Shown here piece after piece: positions 32,322 to 42,746 of a stretch of DNA of 64,000 bases. The notes under the pieces were generated by a model. It made no database searches. It saw only the letters and a list, made by a program, of their open reading frames with translations, and was not told where the DNA came from. The DNA lies in the NCBI GenBank assembly GCA_040437565.1, contig JBDOQK010000012.1, positions 434,001 through 498,000 of the forward strand, written 5' to 3'. This DNA is from Albugo candida. Lineage: Eukaryota > Oomycota > Peronosporomycetes > Albuginales. Position numbers and translations under genes: made by a program. Positions within the stretch are counted from its first letter, which is position 1. Each line of letters begins with the position of its first letter.

Positions 32322-34346
32322 ATGATTGAGCATCGACTTTGCGGAGCGAATGCGTCCAAATTAAAACGTATGATGCAACACCAACAGCTGGGGAGGAATC
32401 TATATTGTTTGCTGATTAGGTTTTGTAGATAATACGAATCAAGTTGATAAGGAACGACCTCTATGGAACGACGATGTCAAGACAAAATCTTTGGGCTACT
32501 TTGACAAGTCTCTGTCAAAAAATGGAATTCTTCGGCCTCTCTCCTCACAAACAAGACACAAGACGAGTAATCGAAGCATTCCGAATGCAATGAACATCTC
32601 AAAACCTTCCAGAAGCGCAACAAATCCTCGTCAAAATGCACGAAAAAAACATGAGATTAAAGCAAAGAAAGACTTTATTAGGAAAAATATTGAGCGAGTA
32701 ACAGGAATGTCAATGAGAGAAAGAGACTTGATAGAGAGAAGAAAAGCAAGGAGACGCATTTCCTCACGTCCGATCGACTTGATCCGCTCTCCTCGCTCCA
32801 CGAAATGTCATTCGAATGCACATTCAAAAGTCTTCAAAAATCTTCAAAAATCTGTTGAGGGTCACAATGATGTTGCAGAAACCTCCAAAGGAAAGATACA
32901 AAAGCTTGAAACACATGATTGGGACCAATCGAGCACGTTTGCCGCTCGTGTGTTTGCCGAATTGGATGAAGACGGACGGAATGCGATCGGAATCGAGCAG
33001 ATAATTCATGGGTTACGCTTACTTGGGCTCCCAGCAACTCACAATCAGGTAGGGACGTTATTATTCGCTATATGGAAAATAGCCTAAAGAATGCAACAGG
33101 TCGCAGATTACGTCTATCTTATTCATGAAGGAGAAAGCGATTGCATCAATGAAGAAGAATGGGAAATCCTCGTGAGCACGTTGGATGCAGCATCTGTTCA
33201 CTCTGTCTATCCGAATCAGCATTACACCACAATCAACGCCACCTCGACAATCCCACTCAATACTCACCCTGTAAAGCCGTCTCGTCCTGAATCGGCTTTG
33301 ATCAAGAAGAGCAAAGCATCGACGAAGCGATTACAGGAGTGTACAACACACATCGACCAAAGCTTCATAAAAGACCTGCACGTACGCGATCGGACATTCT
33401 CTAACATCGACTATACGGATAAATTTATAGGGGAAAGTGGACGAGATGGTGGAGCAAGCATATCAAGCAGCCTATATACGCTGGAATCCTTCTGGTGCTT
33501 CAAATAATCAGAAGGAAGCTCAATTGAATCCCGAAAAAGCTCTCAATCGCGCGGTCACGATAATGTCAGGGCTCAAGGTACAAATTGATGTCTTCATCCT
33601 TACAGATAGAAACTGAACAATGCCAAGTCTACGTTCTATCCTCTAGTACATCAAGCAGAAGAAACACTCAAAGAGCTTCGAAAGCGACATGGAGCGAATT
33701 TATCTCTGATAGTACCAGCGGAGGATCTAAGCCGTATCAGCTTCCACTCGGAAGAACTTGCATCCAATATCCTCGACGATCTCCTATTGGTACACCTACC
33801 TACAAATTTGACTGTCAACGTGCTCATTTTTGCTTGAATGGAAGGATACCATCCACTGCTTGAATCAGATTGAGCGGCAAAAAAGTCAGCAAAAGTTACA
33901 GTCAGAGCACCTCCAACAGCTTGCTGCTATTGCAGATCGCATTGGAAGAATCGAAATGGAAGAAGCACAAGCGAAGAAACTAGTTGAACATCTCGATGAA
34001 CCGTCGGAATCTGCGGTGGTTCCTACTGACCCAGTGACTTTTAACACGTCCAGGAACGATCCAGTCACTCTTCTCGATAGTCCACTGCGTCAACGTATTG
34101 AAAAGCAAAAGCGTGACTTTGCATTCCATAGAAGATTAGTCGAAGCTTCGCTGGAAAGTACAGGGATGAGTCAGTCTTGTGTCGTGGAAATGTGAGTTTA
34201 TTGTGAGTTGTCTCGTTAGTGCTCAGCTCACATGTGCATCCTTCAGCTTGGAAGACCTCATTTTGGAAGATTTGATGATCGAAGCAGCTTCCGAACTGGA
34301 AAACAATGTCCATATTCTAGCAGATGCAATGTCGACACTTCTCTAA
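32322..34346 (+). CDS. EF-hand-like and coiled-coil protein, unrecognised
   Basis: Seven exons (32322-32367, 32429-33048, 33100-33381, 33431-33577, 33610-33789, 33845-34191, 34247-34346) give 573 residues in phase. The N-terminal 200 are very basic (NARKKHEIKAKKDFIRKNIE; ERRKARRRISSRP). Then comes an EF-hand-type pair, AARVFAELDEDGRNAIGIEQ and VYLIHEGESDCINEEEWEIL; the acidic positions are only partly kept, so calcium binding is doubtful. The C-terminal half is helical, with SEELASNILDDLLLD and QIERQKSQQKLQSEHLQQLA. A centriolar or ciliary role is a guess from composition and from the neighbouring kinesin-9 and dynein-2 genes. The intron 33578-33609 is 32 nt. The last exon recurs at 34892-34991 after gap 7, where it overlaps the kinesin gene. 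Confidence 0.7.
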
Positions 34347-34745
34347 GCTGTGGTCTTGAAGAGAACACTCGGCGATCGAAAGAGGATGAGAAAACAAAAT
34401 CTGTCATTCGGAAATCACCGCTACTTTTGGCTCGCAGCTTTGAGTTTAATGACAAATCGCAACGCATCGACCCATTCATTACGTTTGCTTCGCTTTGTTT
34501 CGATACTATCGCCATCCAAAACCTACTTTGAGTCTCGTTAAAGTATCAGATACGCCATCGATCGAAATTGACGTACCTCGAGATCGAGTGTGCGATTATT
34601 TTCGTACTCGATTGAAAAGCACAAATCTGTTTGTGTCTCTTTCCTCGCAACATCTTTACGTATCGCACGTTCAAATACTTTAGTTTGCTGTCCCACAAGC
34701 ACATTACGAATCGCTCGAGTGGAAATTACTGCTTTGGGGACATCA

Positions 34746-34845
34746 NNNNNNNNNNNNNNNNNNNNNNNNNNNNNNNNNNNNNNNNNNNNNNNNNNNNNNN
34801 NNNNNNNNNNNNNNNNNNNNNNNNNNNNNNNNNNNNNNNNNNNNN
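34746..34845. other. Assembly gap 7 (100 N) between 545-bp direct copies
   Basis: 34201-34745 and 34846-35390 match (offset 645). They hold the last exon of the EF-hand gene and the last exons of the kinesin gene. Confidence 0.95.
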
Positions 34846-34902
34846 TTGTGAGTTGTCTCGTTAGTGCTCAGCTCACATGTGCATCCTTCAGCTTGGAAGA
34901 CC

Positions 34903-37521
34903 TCATTTTGGAAGATTTGATGATCGAAGCAGCTTCCGAACTGGAAAACAATGTCCATATTCTAGCAGATGCAATGTCGACACTTCTCTAAGCTGTGGTC
35001 TTGAAGAGAACACTCGGCGATCGAAAGAGGATGAGAAAACAAAATCTGTCATTCGGAAATCACCGCTACTTTTGGCTCGCAGCTTTGAGTTTAATGACAA
35101 ATCGCAACGCATCGACCCATTCATTACGTTTGCTTCGCTTTGTTTCGATACTATCGCCATCCAAAACCTACTTTGAGTCTCGTTAAAGTATCAGATACGC
35201 CATCGATCGAAATTGACGTACCTCGAGATCGAGTGTGCGATTATTTTCGTACTCGATTGAAAAGCACAAATCTGTTTGTGTCTCTTTCCTCGCAACATCT
35301 TTACGTATCGCACGTTCAAATACTTTAGTTTGCTGTCCCACAAGCACATTACGAATCGCTCGAGTGGAAATTACTGCTTTGGGGACATCATTGCTGATGT
35401 AGCGGTAGCTGAGGTAGTCGATATCGTGCGATAGCCACACAAACCGAACATGAGGCTTTCCATACCGACCAAACTTGATGAAAAGAGCGCCATGTTGCAA
35501 CAGCTCAAGTCGATGGTGTACGCGTTCGGAATTAGCCTTCCCAGCATCCGGTCCATTCATCAAATCTACCATGGAAAGCTCCGAAGAAGAAGCCATTCCG
35601 ACGTCAGAATTGGAAAGCCTTCTCGGCAAAGGATGCACTTCGGCCTCTTTCTCGATAAGCGTCCCGGAAATGCTCGTATCGTCCTCACTATCGGAATGTT
35701 GCACAGAATATACTTTTTCTCTTCCGGGACTCTTGGCTGTGCTTAAAGACGTGGATTTCATGGCTTTCGATTGTCGCGTGTTATGCGGGTGGAATGCATC
35801 CGAGTACTGCTCCAATGCTTTTCGGAGCTGTACAGTATCGAGCTTTTGTTCCGATAATCGCTTCTCAAGTGCCTCTATGATGCGCTCTTGTTCGGAGCTT
35901 TTTTGTTGCAATTCCGTTGCGGTGGTTGTCATTGAAATGGTATTTTTCTTAGACACGAGCAAACATCCGATCGCGTACTTCATTCCCAATTGCCAAATGT
36001 GCTGCATGCTTTCCACCACCAAAGGATGTCCAAAGAGCTCCCGATTCGAATCCAACGGAGATGGGATTTTGTCCACCAGATCGTGGCATGTTTTCCAGTC
36101 CAAATCGTCGGAAAGGCTACTGGTGGGATTCCAACGAGAAAGCGTACGCTCTTGGTCTTTTACACGCAATGATAGTACGCGGTTCTCCTCTGTCGTTTCT
36201 TTCCAGCGCTCCTTCTCATTTACCATCGCCCCATTTTGCACTTCCAAGTCGGAAATGCGAGCTCGTAGTTTCTCTCTCTCTGCTTCCAATTTGGCTCGAA
36301 GCTTTTCCAGAGCGACGACACGTTTATGAGCGTCAATTTCCTGATTCACCATCAAATTGACAACGATTTCCGAGCAGCGCTGCATGAAACGGCATGTGGA
36401 AATAGACTCATCCATGTATTCGGCTTCAGGATTGAGTGTAGCGATGAAAACAGACTTACAATTGCCACCCAAACTGGCACGCAACACGCTGGTTAGCATG
36501 GAATTTCGGTATGGAATATGTGCTGCTTTTTGGGTCTTTTTCTGGGCACGAAGCGATACAATCACATTCTCCAAATGATGCAAAGAAAGATTGATATATG
36601 TGCCTTCACGACGCATCCGTTGCGAGTTTTGATGCTTATACACGCGTTCCGAGCCAGCGAGGTCCACAAGATGTAATTTGGATGTTGTAAGTATATCAGA
36701 GTCCAAAGATCGCGCTTTGACCATGATACAAAAGACTGCATGAGATCGCGAGGATGCTTGGTTCATTGGAGTTTCGCTGGTAATTCGATTCATATTGCCC
36801 ATGAACATCAATTTCAATGCTTGCTCTTCCGATTTCGTCTCGTACACGCTACAATCAGATCGCATGAGACACAGAAAAAAAGCCGCGAGGTCTCACCTGA
36901 GGTTCCGGAAATGTAACTCTCGCTCATCGTCGTCCATCAATAAGACCTTGTTCCATTCCTCGATCGGCAGATTGGCGTGGGAGCTGTACAAAAAAGGTTC
37001 AAACGCAACGAACGCTGGAAAAAGAAGGATATGCACCTGTCCAGTAGATCGTACACGTTCTCATTGTAGATCTCCATGTACGAGATATAACACGTGTATT
37101 CGATGCGAGGCTGACGATCGATTTCCTGGAATACGCGTGATATAGCCCGGGCAAGGATGCCGCGTTCACGATAATGATCTCCGCCTGTCATCGTATACGT
37201 CTTCCCCGATCCAGTCTGACCGTACGCCAAAATGGTCGCATTGTATCCGCCCAGGACAGATACAACCAAATCGTTGCAAATTGTATCGAAAATCTCTTGT
37301 TGAGAGGTCTCGGGGCCGTATACATTGTCGAATGGAAATTGAAGAGAATCTCTCAGTTTCATAGACAATTGGCCGTCGTCATCCTCTGATGATGGGAATG
37401 TGACGATGGCGCTTTGCTTCCCATTCGCAAGGTCAGGTCGGTGCACAGAAAACTTGGATGTATCGCAGCCAGGACGAGGAGGTCGTATGCGAGCAAAGGT
37501 GCCAATGTGCCATGCGACCAT
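34903..37521 (-). CDS. Kinesin-9 type motor (KIF6/KIF9-like) with PH-like C-terminus
   Basis: Four exons (37521-37037, 36983-36897, 36848-35222, 35178-34903) give 824 residues in phase. The motor domain is at the N-terminus: ARIRPP, GGYNATILAYGQTGSGKTYT (P-loop), YISYMEIYNENVYDLLD, NRITSETPMNQASSRSHAVF (switch I), LHLVDLAGSERV (switch II), YINLSLHHLENVIVSL. The ETPMNQASSRSH and NLSLHHLE forms are those I associate with KIF6/KIF9. A neck and coiled coil follow (KLRAKLEAEREKLRARISDL). Near the end, ERVHHRLELLQHGALFIKFG to RTLDLETQSRFWMAIV looks like a PH domain (beta strands, then a last helix with Trp). Kinesin-9 motors work in motile flagella. The last exon is antisense to the last exon of the EF-hand gene for 89 nt. 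Confidence 0.87.
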
Positions 37522-37662
37522 CAGATTAGCGACGAAGCGTTCAGGAGGCCAAATATAGCCAAAATGGAAGCGAAGAGGAAAACGGACGAAAAAAAGTGTA
37601 AATGTAATTAGCGTTTTGAGACTAAATCTGATCCAATGCAAAAAATTCTCAAAAACTTGACT

Positions 37663-38280
37663 TTATTCGAGTTTGGTGGCAATATTTTTTGCGGCATCGG
37701 AGGTGACTTGAAGAACCGAATCGAATGCTCCGACATGTGGAGCAATATACGGTTTAATCACGTTATGATAGATGACATTGGCTCCCTAGTGAGCAAGTGT
37801 GAGACGAGCTCCATGTTTAGAGACGATTGCTATCGTACCAATGTATTGGGATGATAACACCACACGAGAAATCCAGTTTTGAGCAAGAAATACAGTGGGA
37901 TCCTATGATACGAATTGTGAAAATTAGTCGAGGAAACAATCGAAATGCAGCTCAGCTTACCAGGACAATAGAAGATCGGTGATCGGCTCTGTAATGTTGT
38001 AAAATGCAAATACGACCCAGTATGTGAGCCATTGTGTGTCGTCCGCAACGTCGGAGGAGCTCAGCGCTTTGAAGGATTGATACGCGGGGTACAAGAAGCC
38101 CAAAAGCTTGACAATGAGACGAGCGCCGCCTATCACGAATAGAAATACGCCCAATACCAATAAACCCGCTGAGAAAATGTAAAACTTTTCGATTCCTGTT
38201 TTTTCCTCCAACTCTTTCAACTTTGAGTATTTTTCCAAGCGCTTGGAAATCATTCCTTTGTATTCGTGAGCTTTTTCCAT
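37663..38280 (-). CDS. REEP5/Yop1/HVA22 family ER-shaping protein
   Basis: Three exons (38280-37961, 37902-37839, 37785-37663) give 168 residues in phase. A TB2/DP1/HVA22 domain is clear: hydrophobic hairpin FSAGLLVLGVFLFVIGGARL, then LLGFLYPAYQSFKAL, then DDTQWLTYWVVFAFYNITEP and KTGFLVWCYHPNTLGANVIY. The Y-P-A-Y-x-S-x-K-A-L and WVV(F/Y) patterns are typical. Such proteins insert wedge hairpins to curve and tubulate the ER. The N-terminus is a short charged coil (HEYKGMISKRLEKYSKLKEL), usual for the REEP5 branch. The stop lies about 140 bp upstream of the kinesin gene start, on the same strand. Confidence 0.93.
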
Positions 38281-38672
38281 GATTGCTTATGTGCGGCAGT
38301 TGGACTCTGAATCAATTCGCGCCCCCTTCTGCTTTTCTACCAATACATTCTTGTCGTCTGGAATGAAGTGTCTATGATTGGATAGCTGTGGTTATTAATA
38401 CCCAATGACGTAGACTTGCCACGCTGATCGAAGTAACTACAATTAAGCCAATCTCATCATGATTCTTTCAGTTTGACGTTTGGATTGGCTATATCCTTTT
38501 ACAACCAATCAATCAGAGTCCTCTGATTGGTTAACCATGTCATGTGTAACCCTACAGCAAATACGGTACTGTCTCAGCCTTCTTTATGACAAAAATAAGC
38601 GCAAAAGGTGTCGAAAGTCTGCCTTTGCAATAGAATTCAGAGGCACAAGTGAATACGACACGAGAAATCGAT
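38281..38672. other. Intergenic, nothing identified
   Basis: Divergent spacer between the REEP and FYVE-PI3K genes. Near 38501-38532 the sequence ACCAATCA is followed by GATTGG and TTGGTTAAC, an inverted arrangement of CCAAT-like boxes that could be a shared promoter element; this is suggestive only. Confidence 0.35.
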
Positions 38673-41600
38673 ATGAGTTATCAGACACAATACGCAAACA
38701 CAATTGCAAACGACTCCAATCCTACCGATCTGTCTTTTTCGCAGCTCTTAGAGGTCCAAAGCTGGCACACACAACAAAGACGTCGAACCCAGCAGCGAGT
38801 ACCGCATACGTTACAGAACGAAAGCACTCCAACAATAAAAAAACATAGAAAAGCATCACAAAGGCATCCTCTTGGATTAGTCGAAGAAGAAGGCGATGAA
38901 AATTGCGTGCAGGAGGCTGATGGACGAGAAGAGAATTGTCATTCGCGTGCTGAGGAAGGGTGGATGACTGGAGATGATTGTCATGTTGGAGAGGATGTTT
39001 ATCGCTTCGTACAGCCGCGAAGATTATCCTCATGGGTGCAGGATGACGCTGTATTCGCTTGTTTCAAGTGTCATACGGTGTTTTCCTTATTAGTGCGAAA
39101 GCATCATTGCCGGTAGGTGCATTGTCTACGACAATCGACAGATTATCTGATATCGCTTTTCTAGTGCTTGTGGTCGCATTTTTTGTGCTTCGTGCTCGAG
39201 TCAACGTGTTGTCATTCCTGCGGACTACGAGTCCACTCCTGTGACATCTCATTCCCGACCTCCATACGCTTCGCTCACAACAAATGCCTCGGATTGGATT
39301 GGAAATATTGGCTGCTACCTGCTTTCATATTCTCATACGAGTCAAGAATCGTTTGAGACGTCTTCGACTCTTGCTCAAGTTCCTGCATTGAATCACTTGG
39401 ATCACGGCTCATCGAGTCATCAGCAAGAAGCTTTCATGAAACAAATTCAGCGCTTACAACACGAACAAATTGTATCGAATTTTGTTCCATGTAGCGTACG
39501 AACGACGAATTCTTTATCGACGACTTATACGCGGTCTATCAACTCGTTTTCATCTTCTCATGTTCCAGAAGGAAGCGTTCTCCAGCGTGTGTGTGACGAT
39601 TGCGCATGTGCTTTACAACAGCGACATCAGCACTACAATACTATGCGAGTTTTTGAGCTATGTGAATTCGACCTGAAAGAGCTTCGAGTCTTGGGACAAG
39701 TTTGTCGTCGATGGCATCGGGCGTCTGTCATGTGTCTATCTACTTTCCGGCAGATTCAATACTACCTTCCTACGCATCGTCTGTCGAAAAAGGAGNNNNN
39801 NNNNNNNNNNNNNNNNNNNNNNNNNNNNNNNNNNNNNNNNNNNNNNNNNNNNNNNNNNNNNNNNNNNNNNNNNNNNNNNNNNNNNNNNNNNNNNNAAGAA
39901 GAAGGCGATGAAAATTGCGTGCAGGAGGCTGATGGACGAGAAGAGAATTGTCATTCGCGTGCTGAGGAAGGGTGGATGACTGGAGATGATTGTCATGTTG
40001 GAGAGGATGTTTATCGCTTCGTACAGCCGCGAAGATTATCCTCATGGGTGCAGGATGACGCTGTATTCGCTTGTTTCAAGTGTCATACGGTGTTTTCCTT
40101 ATTAGTGCGAAAGCATCATTGCCGGTAGGTGCATTGTCTACGACAATCGACAGATTATCTGATATCGCTTTTCTAGTGCTTGTGGTCGCATTTTTTGTGC
40201 TTCGTGCTCGAGTCAACGTGTTGTCATTCCTGCGGACTACGAGTCCACTCCTGTGACATCTCATTCCCGACCTCCATACGCTTCGCTCACAACAAATGCC
40301 TCGGATTGGATTGGAAATATTGGCTGCTACCTGCTTTCATATTCTCATACGAGTCAAGAATCGTTTGAGACGTCTTCGACTCTTGCTCAAGTTCCTGCAT
40401 TGAATCACTTGGATCACGGCTCATCGAGTCATCAGCAAGAAGCTTTCATGAAACAAATTCAGCGCTTACAACACGAACAAATTGTATCGAATTTTGTTCC
40501 ATGTAGCGTACGAACGACGAATTCTTTATCGACGACTTATACGCGGTCTATCAACTCGTTTTCATCTTCTCATGTTCCAGAAGGAAGCGTTCTCCAGCGT
40601 GTGTGTGACGATTGCGCATGTGCTTTACAACAGCGACATCAGCACTACAATACTATGCGAGTTTTTGAGCTATGTGAATTCGACCTGAAAGAGCTTCGAG
40701 TCTTGGGACAAGTTTGTCGTCGATGGCATCGGGCGTCTGTCATGTGTCTATCTACTTTCCGGCAGATTCAATACTACCTTCCTACGCATCGTCTGTCGAA
40801 AAAGGAGAAGAAGCTCCTTATCATTAATCGTAGATTTCTCAGTGGTCACACAAAATGGCTCTTACAATTGCTCAAGGCCGTGGATTTCTCACAAGAAGAT
40901 ATCGACAGTACTGAAGGAGCACAATTGATAGAACAAGTGTTTGCGATCTTGCAGCAACCACGACAGTATAAATGCATGCTGACAATGTGCTCTCGTCTTT
41001 GCAAAAGTGCTGTTGGAAGTGTGGATGCATTAGAAATTCTTTCAGATGAGCGCGTCCGGAACCATCGAATTCGGGCAATGAGTGTCGATGCATTGACTAA
41101 CACAGCCACAGAAAATGAATGGCTGAGCTTCCTTCCGGTCTTACTGCACAGTCTCAGCCTTGAACTCAATGCAATACAGAGCAATCTTGGAATTGCTTTG
41201 ATTCGTCAAGCTCAACGGAATGTACGATTCTGCTACGATCTTTATTGGGGACTGACAGTCATGTCGGAGGATCCATCCTGGCGTCGAAAATTCGACGGTA
41301 TGCGTCAACGCCTACTTTTACAAATCGCCTCGTTCGCACTGAATGGTCCATATGAGAATCTTGCCGAGCAGCTATTGAGAGGTCAGGAGTTTGTCGATTT
41401 GTTGTGGAAGCTTCCAGCACGAGATGAGGTGGCAAACACAAAAGAAAGCTTACAACTTTGCATTGTCAAGTCCAAGATATTTGATCTCTTACAACCATTG
41501 CGATTGCCAGTGGATCCGTTTGTTTGCGTGTCTGGTATCGACTACGATGTACTCGAAATCAAACGAAGCGCCGAAGCACCAATGATCATCACATGTACTG

Positions 41601-42616
41601 GGGCTGTGCGTGAGGTACAAGAGCCAACTGAAGGATTGGAAGGTTTGGAGTCCGAGCAAGCGTGGAACCAAAACACGCGACTGACACCATCATCAGCCCT
41701 ATCCACCTATCGAATCATGTACAAACGTGACGATCTGAGGAAAGATGCAATCGTCCAAAATATCATCAATGTGATGTATCTCATACTGAAGCAAGAGACG
41801 CGTTTGGATATTCCGTTAGTGACGTATCGAGTGCTTCCCACTAGCAGCTTTGATGGACTGATTGAGATTGTTGAAGACGCGCACACCTTGTATTCAATCA
41901 TTCGCGATCATTCCAACATCCTCAATTTCCTGCATCATTACAACGGTCATCGGACACTCAGTGAGATCTCCGGTTCTTTTAGAGAGAGTCTGGCCGCTTA
42001 CACTGTCATTACCTTCCTGTTGGGCGTTGGCGATCGCCATGCAGACAATGTGATGCTCACTAAAGACGGCATTCTTTTCCATATTGACTATGGTTTTATA
42101 CTTGGAAAGGATCCAAAGCCTCTACAGCCTCCAATGCGTTTGGATCATTTTATGATTGAAGCACTCGGTGGGACTCAAACACAGCAATACGAACAATTCA
42201 AACAGCTTTGTGTTATTGCGTTCAACTGTTTACGTCGTCATGTGAGTCTGTTTATGATAATGTTGTCGCTGGTCGTGAAAGCGATACCGGAAATTACGGA
42301 TTTTGGAATGAATTACACGCGCAGCGATTTGGAAGCTTTTGTTGTCGAACGATTCCTTCCCGGACAATCGGACGAAGAGGCAGCGACAGCACTGATGCTG
42401 CGGATGGAAGGGAAATTCAATGAGAAAATTGGACTTCAACTGAGCGATTTTGTCCACGCACATGCGAATGAAAAGACCGTATCAAAGGGAATGTTATCAG
42501 TGGGATCTTCCGTGAAACTCGGCGTCGAAACAGTGGAAGCGACCGTTTCTACAGTTGCGAGCTCGATTACTCAAGGTGCATCTTCTATTTACAAATATAT
42601 GTGGGGAACATCGTGA
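38673..42616 (+). CDS. FYVE-domain phosphoinositide 3-kinase (class III-like core)
   Basis: Two exons; crossing gap 8 once, exon 1 is 38673-39112 (or to 40124 in the right copy) and exon 2 is 40177-42616, 959 residues in phase. A FYVE zinc finger near residues 124-165 spans the intron: WVQDDAVFACFKCHTVFS, RKHHCRACGRIFC, CASC and QRVVIP. A Ser/Thr-rich region follows, then an F-box-like piece (KELRVLGQVCRRWHRASV), a PIK helical region, and the kinase domain: YRIMYKRDDLRKDAIVQNII, LLGVGDRHADNVMLTKDGIL (DRHxxN) and LFHIDYGFILG. The DFG motif reads DYG. No C2 or Ras-binding domain is seen. It should make PtdIns3P or a related lipid and bind PtdIns3P itself through the FYVE finger, on endosomes. 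Confidence 0.92.
39796..39895. other. Assembly gap 8 (100 N) between 912-bp direct copies
   Basis: 38884-39795 and 39896-40807 match (offset 1012). Both hold the FYVE finger, so a naive model shows two FYVE domains; only one is real if the contigs overlap. Confidence 0.95.
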
Positions 42617-42746
42617 TGAGCAGTGCAAGTGATAAGGCTTTTATTATGGAGCATTAGTGAGCTTATATTTGGGTGTAAAGGTTGGATGCAGATAGACATT
42701 TTACTTATTGTACAGTTCACTCTGACTGGAAAGAAGACATTATCGA

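Noticed and set aside
39241-40128. PI3K with two FYVE fingers
   Set aside because: The second finger is the overlap copy around gap 8.
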